Shown here: one piece after another, positions 16,912 to 24,769 of the stretch
Position numbering within the stretch: the stretch's first letter is position 1
Layout of the letters: every line of letters begins with the position of its first letter
NCBI GenBank assembly: GCA_900550935.1
Contig: URUD01000020.1
Location: 1 to 46,375 of the forward strand
DNA length: 46,375 nt
Origin: an uncultured Roseburia sp.
GTDB lineage: Bacteria > Bacillota > Clostridia > Lachnospirales > Lachnospiraceae
Direction of reading: 5' to 3'
Notes under the pieces: generated by a model
Told to the model about the DNA's origin: nothing
Database searches by the model: none
The model's input: the letters and a program-made list of their open reading frames with translations, nothing else
Position numbers and translations under genes: made by a program

Positions 16912-17614
16912 CACCGCTTCTGATCTGGTCCGCCAGACGGCTCGCCTCGTTTTTGGTAAGCTGCGAAAGATCTCTGTCGCAGGGGATTCCCCGTTCCTCC
17001 AAGAGACGCCGGATCTGCTCGATCTGCTTTGGCATGACAGGCACTTCTCTTTTGATCTGATAATGCAGCGGAAAAGGTGTAAAAGCCGAAGGCGCCCCCT
17101 CTTCATAAAGATCCCACAACTTTTCATATAGTAAAAAGGTCGCCTGCGCGTCCGCAAATGCCCTGTGCGGCTCATGTGGGATCTGAAAATAGGCAGTCAG
17201 TGCAGAAAGCGCTTTTTTCTGCTCTGCAGGCAGAAACCGTCTTGCAATTTTCAGCGTATCCAGTCCGTTTCGCTCAAAAGCAAAGCCCTTTGGCTGTTCA
17301 TTGACAAATGCCTTTTTCAGAAAGGCATAATCCGATATAATGCTGTGTCCCAGAAGCACATACTCTCCCAAAAACGCCAGCAGCTTCTCTGCAATGTCCG
17401 CAAAGACCGGCGCATGCTCCAGCATTTCATCCGTAATCCCCGTGATCTCCGTCGTCTGCGGCAAAAGCTTTCTGCCCGGACTGACAAATGTTGAGAAGGT
17501 ATCCAGGATTTCTCCGTCTTCGACCAGAAGGGCTCCTATTTCTATGATCTTATCTGTTCTTGGGTTCAGACCTGTTGTTTCCAGATCCAGAACCACCGCT
17601 TTTCCTCTACTCAT
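16886..17614 (-). CDS. DnaQ-like 3'-5' exonuclease (DEDDh)
   Basis: The 242-residue protein has the DEDDh exonuclease motifs: Asp10 and Glu12 in VVLDLETTGLNP, an Asp in GHSIISDYAFL, and His/Asp in EPHRAFADAQAT. A C-terminal extension (about 195-242, MPKQIEQIRRLLEERGI and LTKNEASRLADQI) looks like a small helical domain. The start at 17612-17614 lies inside the last codons of the endonuclease III gene; the open frame runs further upstream, but the motif layout demands this start. Likely roles are DNA repair, proofreading or RNA trimming. Confidence 0.88.
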   Translation of the reverse strand: MSRGKAVVLDLETTGLNPRTDKIIEIGALLVEDGEILDTFSTFVSPGRKLLPQTTEITGITDEMLEHAPVFADIAEKLLAFLGEYVLLGHSIISDYAFLKKAFVNEQPKGFAFERNGLDTLKIARRFLPAEQKKALSALTAYFQIPHEPHRAFADAQATFLLYEKLWDLYEEGAPSAFTPFPLHYQIKREVPVMPKQIEQIRRLLEERGIPCDRDLSQLTKNEASRLADQIRSGVIKVPSDE

Positions 17615-18236
17615 GCTTTTCCCTGCAAAATTCCTGTAAAAAGCATTCCTCACACTTTGGGCTTCTTGCAAAGCAGATCTGTCTGCCAAATGTGATGATC
17701 TGGATATTGAATAAGATCCAGTGATCCTTCGGCAGAACCTTCTCCAGATCATGTTCGATCTTTTCAGGATCTGTCTCCTTTGTCAGTCCCAGTCTGTTTG
17801 AAATGCGTTTTACATGTGTATCCACAACAATGCTCGGCTCATGATAAATATTGCCGCGGATCACATTGGCTGTCTTTCTGCCCACGCCCGGAAGAGACGT
17901 CAGCTCCTCGATACTGCGCGGTACTTCCCCGTGGAATTCGTATACAAGCTTTCTACAGCAGCCTATGATATTTCTTGCCTTATTATGATAAAAACCGGTG
18001 GATTTGATATCCTGCTCCAGTTCATCCACATCCGCCCCGGCAAAAGCCTCAATCGTCGGATATTTCCGGAACAGATCCTTTGTCACGATATTGACGCGGG
18101 CATCCGTACACTGTGCGCTTAAGATCGTCGCGATCAGAAGCTGCCATGCGCTGTCATGCTCCAGATAACATTTGTATTCGGTTGTGTACACCTCATCCAG
18201 TCTTCGTAAAATTTCTTTTGTCCGCTTTGCAACCAT
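17607..18236 (-). CDS. nth: Endonuclease III
   Basis: Nth is a base-excision repair glycosylase/AP lyase that removes oxidised pyrimidines. The 209-residue protein has the helix-hairpin-helix LTSLPGVGRKTANVI with the catalytic Lys121, the catalytic Asp139 in VVDTHVKR, and a C-terminal [4Fe-4S] cluster motif from Cys188, Cys195, Cys198 and Cys204. It starts directly after the radical SAM gene stop, and its stop overlaps the exonuclease start. All key residues are present. Confidence 0.96.
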   Translation of the reverse strand: MVAKRTKEILRRLDEVYTTEYKCYLEHDSAWQLLIATILSAQCTDARVNIVTKDLFRKYPTIEAFAGADVDELEQDIKSTGFYHNKARNIIGCCRKLVYEFHGEVPRSIEELTSLPGVGRKTANVIRGNIYHEPSIVVDTHVKRISNRLGLTKETDPEKIEHDLEKVLPKDHWILFNIQIITFGRQICFARSPKCEECFLQEFCREKHE

Positions 18237-19997
18237 CTACTCTGCCTCCGAAAGAGCCGTCACATCGATCACGGAAACTTCGCCCGTGAGTGGACTCTTC
18301 TTTGTATAATCGTACAGGAAAAAGGATTCCTGTTCTCGTTTTTTCCCTGTTGTCAGGTCATAAAAATATGGTTCTATATGTGTCATCCTTGCGATCGCCC
18401 TTGCATCACAGCCCACATAGCTCTCCGAAAGCTGCCCCGGCTCCTTCGCTGCCCGCTGGCAGATCCTGCGGATCTCTTCCTTATATAAGACGGGATCTTT
18501 TGCAAATGCAGGTCTTGTCTTGCAGTTTTCACGCAGATACAGATCCTGCGTCAGTGTTTCCCGGAACAGCTCCGTTGACAACCCCTTTTCTCTGATAAAG
18601 TCATACAATACCTGATACCGGTAGCTTCTCGCCGGTGCTTTCAAAAAATAGCCCTGTCCGGCAAAATAAGCCGCAAGCTCTTCAAAAAAAGCAAACGGAG
18701 AAGCAAACTGTGGAACAAGCAGCTTTAAGGTCGTCACAAACTGATTGCTGTTATAGTACAGCTCCACCATTTCCTCGATCTGCTTGAGCCTGCGCACTTC
18801 TTCATAACTGAGCCAGCTTGTATATAAAACCTCATAAGGCGGCTCGTCCAGATAGACAAGTCCGTATTTTTCACAGTTGTCATGCATTTTAGAGCCCTTC
18901 AGCACCTTTAAAAAGCCAAGCTGCAGCTGTTCAGGCTCCATGGCATACACATCGTCAAAGGAATGCCCGAAGGAAGTATAGCCCTCCAGTGGCAGTCCGG
19001 CGATCAGATCCAGATGAATGTGGATATTATGCCCTGCGTGGATCTTTTGCACGATCTGCCTGAGAAGCCCGACATCCATATGCCTGTCGATCTCCCGTAT
19101 CGTTTCCTCATTGGTAGACTGTACGCCGATCTCAAGCTGCACAGCGCCCGGTCTGAACTGATTCAAAAGCCGGATCTGCTCCTCATCCAGAATATCAGCG
19201 GCGATCTCAAAATGGAAATTGGTGATGCCATTGTCATGCGTAAGCAGATATTCCCAGATCTCCATGGCATGTTTTTTATTACAGTTAAAGGTACGGTCTA
19301 CGAATTTTACCTGTGCCACCTTCTGATCAAGGAAAAACTGCAGTTCACGCTTCACAATGGAGAGATCCCGCAGCCTGACCTTCTTATCGATGGAAGACAG
19401 GCAGTAGCTGCAGCGGAATGGACAGCCGCGGCTCGACTCATAATACAGGATCTTATTTTCAAACTTTTTCAGATCATCATATAAAAAAGGGATCACAGAT
19501 AAATCTGTCAGCACGCGTGGTCCGGTCAGTATGACCTTTCCATTCTTCCTGATAGCAAGCCCCGCAATCCGGGAAAGTGCCTCTTCGCCGCTCTCACCGC
19601 TTCTATAATGCTGTGCAAGCTCTAAGAAGGTCTGCTCGCCTTCCCCCAGCATAATACCGGTAAGCTGCGGATATTCTTCCATCACCTTTTCCGCATCAAA
19701 GGATACTTCAGGTCCGCCCAGCCAGATCTGTACCTGTGGCAGGAGCTTCTTCAGCTCCCTGACAAGCTTTTCAATATACGGAATATTCCAGATATAGCAG
19801 GAAAAGCCGATCACATCAGGTCTATGCTCATACAGATCTGCCAGTACATCTTCCATCTGCTGGTTGATCGTATATTCTGCCACAAATATCTGCTCTTTCA
19901 GCGTCGGATCCTCCTGACAGGCATACGCCTGCAGGGAATACACCGCCGGATTTGAATGAATATACTTTGCATTAACTGCTGTCAGTAAAAATCGCAT
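18237..19997 (-). CDS. B12-binding radical SAM protein (DUF4080 type)
   Basis: This 586-residue protein has an N-terminal cobalamin-binding-like domain (about 1-140, with DVIGFSCYIWN and IWLGGPEVS), then a radical SAM domain whose [4Fe-4S] motif is Cys192, Cys196 and Cys199 in SSRGCPFRCSYCL. The C-terminal half (about 370-586) resembles DUF4080. The cobalamin-binding DxHxxG motif is not evident, so real B12 use is doubtful. It lies between fructokinase (11-bp gap) and nth. The reaction is unknown, though the fold suggests methylation or a related radical modification. Confidence 0.9.
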   Translation of the reverse strand: MRFLLTAVNAKYIHSNPAVYSLQAYACQEDPTLKEQIFVAEYTINQQMEDVLADLYEHRPDVIGFSCYIWNIPYIEKLVRELKKLLPQVQIWLGGPEVSFDAEKVMEEYPQLTGIMLGEGEQTFLELAQHYRSGESGEEALSRIAGLAIRKNGKVILTGPRVLTDLSVIPFLYDDLKKFENKILYYESSRGCPFRCSYCLSSIDKKVRLRDLSIVKRELQFFLDQKVAQVKFVDRTFNCNKKHAMEIWEYLLTHDNGITNFHFEIAADILDEEQIRLLNQFRPGAVQLEIGVQSTNEETIREIDRHMDVGLLRQIVQKIHAGHNIHIHLDLIAGLPLEGYTSFGHSFDDVYAMEPEQLQLGFLKVLKGSKMHDNCEKYGLVYLDEPPYEVLYTSWLSYEEVRRLKQIEEMVELYYNSNQFVTTLKLLVPQFASPFAFFEELAAYFAGQGYFLKAPARSYRYQVLYDFIREKGLSTELFRETLTQDLYLRENCKTRPAFAKDPVLYKEEIRRICQRAAKEPGQLSESYVGCDARAIARMTHIEPYFYDLTTGKKREQESFFLYDYTKKSPLTGEVSVIDVTALSEAE

Positions 19998-20008
19998 GTC
20001 TGCCTCTC

Positions 20009-20935
20009 TTATAAGAACTTCTCAATTTCTTCTTTTGTCGGAAGTGCCGGAATTCCGCCCATCTTCTGTACACAAAGACCGCCTGCTGCATTTCCGTATG
20101 CAAGCGCTGTTCTTACCATATCCTCTGTCACTTCTTCCGGCTTTGCGACGCCAAACATCAGCATACGGGATAAAAAGCCGCCCCAGAACGCATCGCCTGC
20201 GCCTGTCGCATCAACTGCATTTACCTTCCTGCCTGCTGCGACATCACTGTTTCCATGAAAGAAATAGCGAGCTCCCTTACTGCCAAGTGTTTCTATTAAA
20301 ACGGTGATCCCGTGCTCTTTCATAAAGGCTTCGATATTGTCCTCTCCGCCCACAAAGTAAAGCTCTTCATCCGAAATCTTCATAAAATCAATATAAGGCA
20401 GAAGCTTTTCCACCTCCTGCTTGCAGCGGTCCCTGTCATGCCAGATCATATCTCTGTAGTTGACATCAAAGCTGACCAGCTTTCCATGCTTCTTTGCGAG
20501 CGACAGTGCATATCCGATCGCTTCCCTGCTCGGATCATCAGAAAGAGAAACGCTGCCCGCATGGAGCATTCTGCAATCTGCGATATCCGCTTCCTTCACA
20601 TCTTCTTTGGAGAGCAGGATATCTGCACCCGGTTTTCTGGCAAACGTAAAAGATCTTTCGCCGCCTTCATATAAGGTAACAAATGCCAGTGTTGTGATCG
20701 CTTTATCTGTCAGATCGGGACAGAGCATCTTCACATGATCTTCTTCCAGTACTCCCTGCAGCTTCTTTCCAAAATCATCATTGCCCAAAATACCGAGAAA
20801 TGCTGTGTCAAGTCCGTTTCTCGCCGTTGCGATCGCTACATTCGCAGGCGCTCCGCCCGGATTTGCCATATAAACCCCCTGCTGCTGCATCGGTGTAAAA
20901 TCAATCAACATTTCTCCCGCACAAATAATATCCAT
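20009..20935 (-). CDS. Fructokinase (PfkB family)
   Basis: This 308-residue ribokinase-like sugar kinase has the N-terminal PfkB signature around GGAPANVAIATARNG (27-41) and the C-terminal signature DATGAGDAFWGGF with the catalytic base Asp248. Sequence style and length match clostridial fructokinases (ScrK type), which make fructose-6-phosphate from the fructose released from sucrose. It is divergent from a LacI regulator with a matching operator between them, and the GH32 hydrolase 4 kb away has the same operator type, supporting a sucrose role. It leads an operon continuing into radical SAM, nth and exonuclease genes. Confidence 0.9.
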   Translation of the reverse strand: MDIICAGEMLIDFTPMQQQGVYMANPGGAPANVAIATARNGLDTAFLGILGNDDFGKKLQGVLEEDHVKMLCPDLTDKAITTLAFVTLYEGGERSFTFARKPGADILLSKEDVKEADIADCRMLHAGSVSLSDDPSREAIGYALSLAKKHGKLVSFDVNYRDMIWHDRDRCKQEVEKLLPYIDFMKISDEELYFVGGEDNIEAFMKEHGITVLIETLGSKGARYFFHGNSDVAAGRKVNAVDATGAGDAFWGGFLSRMLMFGVAKPEEVTEDMVRTALAYGNAAGGLCVQKMGGIPALPTKEEIEKFL

Positions 20936-20977
20936 CGGTTACCTCCTCTTATTGTATTTTCATCTGCTTTACCACTT

Positions 20978-21006
20978 AGTATAACGACAACTCATTTTTT
21001 TCACAA
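20978..21006 (-). promoter_or_regulatory. Fructokinase operon promoter
   Basis: On the minus strand TTGTGA (21001-21006) and TATACT (20978-20983) are exactly 17 bp apart, about 45 bp upstream of the fructokinase start codon. Confidence 0.7.
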
Positions 21007-21013
21007 TAGAATA

Positions 21014-21042
21014 TTGAAAAAACTGTGAAACAATTTTATACT
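21014..21042 (+). promoter_or_regulatory. LacI-regulator gene promoter
   Basis: TTGAAA (21014-21019) and TATACT (21037-21042) are 17 bp apart. The predicted start falls within the LacI-type operator that follows, which fits autorepression. Confidence 0.7.
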
Positions 21043-21047
21043 GTATA

Positions 21048-21061
21048 TGATATCGTTTTCA
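21048..21061. promoter_or_regulatory. LacI-type operator (or cre site)
   Basis: TGATATCGTTTTCA (TGAAAACGATATCA on the minus strand) fits TGNNANCGNTNNCA, with the central CG typical of LacI/CcpA-family sites. It lies between the two divergent promoters and overlaps the start of the LacI transcript. Similar sites stand before the GH32 gene. Confidence 0.7.
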
Positions 21062-21101
21062 TACAGGTTTACAGCATAACATCCGGAGGTAATGACAAAG
21101 C

Positions 21102-22082
21102 ATGAATATCAGTGACATTGCAAAAATGGCAGGTGTTTCACCTGCTGCCGTTTCACGCTATCTGAATCAGGGATATATCAGCGAGGAAAAAAAAGAAGCG
21201 ATCCGCCGCGTGATCGCGCAAACAGGGTATACCCCATCGAAACAGGCACAGACGCTGCGGACAAAACGTACCAAAGTCATCGGAGTCGTGATCCCGAAGA
21301 TTGATTCTGAATCTATTTCGCGCATTGTCGCCGGTATCAGCTGTGAGCTCAATGAAGCAGGCTATCAGCTTCTGCTTGCCAATACGGAAAATAATACTGA
21401 TCAGGAGCTGACCTATCTCAGAACCTTCCGCCAGAATAATGTGGATGGCATCATTCTCATTGCCACCATGCTGACACCGAAGCACAAGGCTCTTTTAAAA
21501 TCCCTGACCATTCCGGTTGTTGTCCTCGGACAGAAAACAGATCTTGCCTCATGCATTTATCATGATGACTACCATGCAGCCTACGATCTGACAAAGTATC
21601 TGATCGAAAAGGGACGTACACATATCGGCTACATTGGCGTTACGCTGAAAGATATTGCCGTCGGAACAGACAGAAGAAACGGCTTTCTGGACTGTATGAA
21701 GGATCACAATCTGCCGGTTTCCGAAGAGCAGCTTGCAATCGGAGCTTTTGATATGGAAAACGGCTATGACAATGCCCGTCTGATCCGCAAAAAGAAGCCT
21801 GAAACAGATGCTTTTTTATGTGCGACCGACACAATTGCAATAGGCGCTATGAAATACTTGCATGAGTTTGGTGTTAAAATTCCTGATGAGATCGCGGTCT
21901 GTGGCTTCGGAAACGGAAAAACAGCCGCCGTCGTGACCCCATCCCTGACAACGATCCATTATTATTACCGGACCAGCGGTATCGAGGGTGCAAGAATGCT
22001 GCTGGAAAAGCTGCAGGGAAAAAATGTACCGTTGAAAACGATCATGCTCGGTTATGAAATCATTGAACACGATTCCGTATAA
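21102..22082 (+). CDS. LacI-family repressor, probably of sucrose genes
   Basis: The 326-residue protein begins with the LacI helix-turn-helix (MNISDIAKMAGVSPAAVSRY, then LNQGYISEEKK) and the hinge helix near 45-60, followed by a periplasmic-binding-protein-like sensor domain (about 60-326, with KVIGVVIPKID and AVCGFGNGKTAAVVTPSLT). The ATG follows CCGGAGG. The divergent fructokinase and the shared operators near GH32 make it a ScrR-like sucrose repressor by context. The inducer may be sucrose, sucrose-6-phosphate or fructose. It ends in a strong terminator. Confidence 0.9.
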   Translation: MNISDIAKMAGVSPAAVSRYLNQGYISEEKKEAIRRVIAQTGYTPSKQAQTLRTKRTKVIGVVIPKIDSESISRIVAGISCELNEAGYQLLLANTENNTDQELTYLRTFRQNNVDGIILIATMLTPKHKALLKSLTIPVVVLGQKTDLASCIYHDDYHAAYDLTKYLIEKGRTHIGYIGVTLKDIAVGTDRRNGFLDCMKDHNLPVSEEQLAIGAFDMENGYDNARLIRKKKPETDAFLCATDTIAIGAMKYLHEFGVKIPDEIAVCGFGNGKTAAVVTPSLTTIHYYYRTSGIEGARMLLEKLQGKNVPLKTIMLGYEIIEHDSV

Positions 22083-22098
22083 ATTTATCAGAAATTGT

Positions 22099-22166
22099 AA
22101 AAGCAGGCATTTGTACGTTTCTTTCCAAAACCGGAAGAAAGGCACAAATGCCTGCTTTTGATTTTA
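22099..22166 (+). terminator. Intrinsic terminator of the LacI gene
   Basis: A perfect 16-bp stem: AAAAGCAGGCATTTGT (22099-22114) with ACAAATGCCTGCTTTT (22144-22159), followed by GATTTTAT. The 29-nt loop contains a smaller hairpin. Confidence 0.85.
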
Positions 22167-22251
22167 TACATTTCCCTTCTCGATTATCCCCATCGAATGT
22201 ATACCTAATATATGCATCAAATGCGCATTTATTACAATACCTTTTCCGCAA

Positions 22252-22283
22252 AACGACGCGAATGATGCATATAACGACACGAA
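22252..22283. promoter_or_regulatory. Direct-repeat site, probable LytTR-protein binding
   Basis: AACGACGCGAA (22252-22262) and AACGACACGAA (22273-22283) are an 11-bp direct repeat with one difference and a 21-bp period. LytTR regulators such as AgrA bind paired repeats of about this spacing. The pair ends 12 bp upstream of the -35 box of the LytTR operon. Confidence 0.6.
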
Positions 22284-22295
22284 ACAGAGAAATAC

Positions 22296-22324
22296 TTGTC
22301 TGAAAATGTCAATCTTGCTATAAT
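22296..22324 (+). promoter_or_regulatory. LytTR/GHKL operon promoter
   Basis: TTGTCT (22296-22301) and TATAAT (22319-22324) are 17 bp apart, with an extended -10 TG at 22316-22317. The start codon is about 45 bp downstream. Confidence 0.8.
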
Positions 22325-22369
22325 ATGCTCATATTAAAAATGCGGATATGAAAAGGGATTTTATACTCG

Positions 22370-23083
22370 ATGCAAAAAATACTAATCGTTGAAGATGACC
22401 CGATCCAGCTTGAAATGCTTTACGAAACTGTCCATTCCAGGTATCCTGCCTGGGAGATCCAAAAAGGATCCTCTTTGGAAGCTGCGCAGGCATTTTTGCA
22501 GGAATCTGTTACAGCAAATGAATATTTCACTTTATTTTTACTGGATATCCAGCTGAGCAAAGAACCGGGAGACCGGAACGGTTTTCAGCTGGCGCAGTCC
22601 ATTCGTGAGATCAGTGTATATTACAAAACACCGATTCTCTTTCTGACATCTGTCTCAGAAGAATTGTCCAGAGCATTGACACAATTTCACTGCTACAACT
22701 TTATCACAAAGCCCTATCAGAAAGAAACCGTTCTGGAACAGCTCAGACAGATGCTTTTGACCGGTTATCTGCAGGATGTACTGGACATTGCAGACACGCA
22801 GCGGATCCACCACCGTTTGCAGCCGCGGGATATCCGCTATATCGAATCCAGATCGCATACTATTTTTATATATACAATCTATGGCTGCATCCAGACAAGA
22901 GAATACTCCCTTTCTGCCATGGCAGAGCAGCTTGGAACTTCCTTTATCCGCTGCCACCGGCGTTATCTGGTCAATCCAGAGCATATCACAGGCTTTGACA
23001 GATCTACACGTTATCTGCTAGCAGACAAAGATACGATCCCAGTCAGCCAGAGTGGCATTGCTTTACTGAGAGATTACATTTAA
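22370..23083 (+). CDS. LytTR-family response regulator
   Basis: The 237-residue protein has an N-terminal receiver domain (about 1-125) with the phospho-acceptor Asp59 in FLLDIQL, acidic residues in ILIVEDD, and the conserved Lys in FITKPY. A C-terminal LytTR DNA-binding domain follows (about 140-237, with IRYIESRSHTIFIYT and FIRCHRRYLVNPEHI). The arrangement matches AgrA-type regulators. It is 18 bp before the GHKL kinase gene and forms one operon with it. The upstream direct repeat suggests autoregulation. No peptide pheromone or AgrB-like gene is adjacent. Confidence 0.93.
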   Translation: MQKILIVEDDPIQLEMLYETVHSRYPAWEIQKGSSLEAAQAFLQESVTANEYFTLFLLDIQLSKEPGDRNGFQLAQSIREISVYYKTPILFLTSVSEELSRALTQFHCYNFITKPYQKETVLEQLRQMLLTGYLQDVLDIADTQRIHHRLQPRDIRYIESRSHTIFIYTIYGCIQTREYSLSAMAEQLGTSFIRCHRRYLVNPEHITGFDRSTRYLLADKDTIPVSQSGIALLRDYI

Positions 23084-23101
23084 ATAAAAAGGCAGACAAC
23101 T

Positions 23102-24442
23102 ATGAACAGCATACTGATTCTTATCATTACATACATTTTAAATCCCATTCTGGAAACCTCCGCAGGCATCTGCGCGGTCAAATCAATGAATCACAGATCC
23201 TTGCGGCCGACCCCCGCAGATTTCTTCTTCTATCTCGGCATCATATTGGCCGTACTGCTCGTTCCTTCTGAACCGGCGATCTTTAAATGGGTATTCGGGC
23301 TTTTGTTATATCTTGTTTATATTTTTATAACTATCGAAGATACTGCATTAAACCGCTTTCTCCTTTTTATGCTCACACATGGCAGCATTTTTCTTTTGCA
23401 GTGCATACTTCTTGGCATCATGTATTTTATATTCCGGATCGAGGCTTTCAACGGAACCGGCATCAGCCTCCTTGGCAACTTCCTGACATTTGTCTCTGCT
23501 GCTGCATTTTTTCAGCTTCCGTTTGCGAAGCATCTGTTTGACTATGTAAAGCAGGCTTCTTATCTGCTTCGTATTCTGACACTGAATACATATCTTGTGA
23601 TTTTGTTCTGTTTGGCGTTTTTCAAGATCTACCCGCAGCAGATCTACGAAATTCTGTCCCTTGTCATCACACTGTTGACACTGCTTGCAGCGATCAATAT
23701 CTGGATCCTTTACTACGACCAGCGCACAAGGCTCCAGCAGCAGGAAATCGACAGCTATCAGAAAAATATGCCGATCTACGATTCTCTGATCCAAGAGATC
23801 CGAGCAGGCCAGCACGAGTACGCAAATCACCTGCAAAGTCTTGCGAATCTTTCTGTTATGTACAAGGACTATGACTCGCTTTCCAGAGCGCTGCAGTCTT
23901 ATTCGCAGGAGTTTTCCAATCCGATGGCAAATTATCCGCTTCTGCAGATCAATATGCCGCTGCTGGCAGCTTCTCTGTACAGTCTGGCAAGCCATGCGCA
24001 GAAAAAAGGGATTGCGCTGCAGTTTGATATTGTAAATGCGATATTGGAAAGTCATGCACCGGAGCATGCGCTGACCGATTATATCAGCATCCTGACACAG
24101 AATGCGATCGAAGCCTGCAAAGCGGGCGATACGGTCTATGCCTTATTGGATTCTAAGGACGGAGCGGTGCGGTATGAGATCCGCAATCCGGTTCCTGCCA
24201 TGATCTCACCGGAGGAGATCAGCAATTTCTTTAAACGCGGCTATTCCACCAAACAGACACAGGCAGGTTCTGACGCTGCTTCTAAACGGGCAGATTCCGC
24301 AGCCTACGGGCAGGCAGATAATAAACGCGGACTCGGACTGTATTACTTACAGACAAATATCACGAAAGCAGGCGGCTCTGTCGGGGCTGACTGCGTATGC
24401 TATGAAGACAGCTATTTCATCATTTTCAGATTGACATTATGA
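23102..24442 (+). CDS. GHKL sensor histidine kinase (AgrC-like)
   Basis: The 446-residue protein has six or so membrane helices in its first 205 residues, a coiled linker, and a cytoplasmic kinase core. The probable phospho-acceptor is His238 in AGQHEYANHLQSL, a variant of the usual RHDxxNH box. The N-box is ILTQNAIEAC and the ATP-lid glycine motif is NKRGLGLYYLQTN. A low-complexity insertion (about 380-400) separates the N- and G-boxes. It is a membrane sensor paired with the LytTR regulator. The signal is unknown; AgrC relatives sense peptides, but no AgrB/AgrD is seen. Confidence 0.92.
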   Translation: MNSILILIITYILNPILETSAGICAVKSMNHRSLRPTPADFFFYLGIILAVLLVPSEPAIFKWVFGLLLYLVYIFITIEDTALNRFLLFMLTHGSIFLLQCILLGIMYFIFRIEAFNGTGISLLGNFLTFVSAAAFFQLPFAKHLFDYVKQASYLLRILTLNTYLVILFCLAFFKIYPQQIYEILSLVITLLTLLAAINIWILYYDQRTRLQQQEIDSYQKNMPIYDSLIQEIRAGQHEYANHLQSLANLSVMYKDYDSLSRALQSYSQEFSNPMANYPLLQINMPLLAASLYSLASHAQKKGIALQFDIVNAILESHAPEHALTDYISILTQNAIEACKAGDTVYALLDSKDGAVRYEIRNPVPAMISPEEISNFFKRGYSTKQTQAGSDAASKRADSAAYGQADNKRGLGLYYLQTNITKAGGSVGADCVCYEDSYFIIFRLTL

Positions 24443-24561
24443 ATCCTGTCGCATAATTTTGAGACAAATGTAAGACCCTATTCATGCGTGATAGTTTCCG
24501 CAATGTTTCAGACCGTCATATTCCACAATTCCCTTTCAGATAATTTATTGATTTTTGACAA

Positions 24562-24590
24562 TTTACAAGCGCCATCTGCTCTCTTATAAT
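24562..24590 (+). promoter_or_regulatory. GH32 hydrolase promoter
   Basis: TTTACA (24562-24567) and TATAAT (24585-24590) are 17 bp apart, predicting a start near 24597 and a leader of about 170 nt. Confidence 0.7.
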
Positions 24591-24602
24591 ACAATTGCAA
24601 AG

Positions 24603-24616
24603 TGAAATCGTTTTCA
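24603..24616. promoter_or_regulatory. LacI-type operator 1 of the GH32 gene
   Basis: TGAAATCGTTTTCA shares the TCGTTTTCA half with the site at 21048 and lies just downstream of the predicted transcription start, the classic repressor position. Confidence 0.7.
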
Positions 24617-24681
24617 TATTCAATCATAATACTCTTTCATATAATCAGTTGATTATTTTGTAATAATAATGCCAGTGAATA

Positions 24682-24695
24682 TGATAACGATTGCA
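24682..24695. promoter_or_regulatory. LacI-type operator 2 of the GH32 gene
   Basis: TGATAACGATTGCA fits TGNNANCGNTNNCA fully. It lies 79 bp downstream of operator 1, which would allow looping or a roadblock. A CcpA cre site is the alternative reading. Confidence 0.6.
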
Positions 24696-24769
24696 TTATA
24701 TAGAAACTGCTATTGACAAGCCTTGGGAGATACCGGTCTCAGGCAATACAACAGGGAGGAATATTATTT

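Larger units (their letters stand above)
24443..24769. other. Intergenic control region of the GH32 gene
   Basis: About 330 bp without a gene. The left 100 bp show no clear terminator for the kinase gene. The right part holds the GH32 promoter (24562-24590) and two LacI-type operators (24603 and 24682), each annotated separately. Confidence 0.6.

Noticed and set aside
24555..24590. TTGACA at 24555 as -35 of the GH32 promoter
   Set aside because: It is 24 bp from TATAAT. TTTACA at 24562 has the correct 17-bp spacing.
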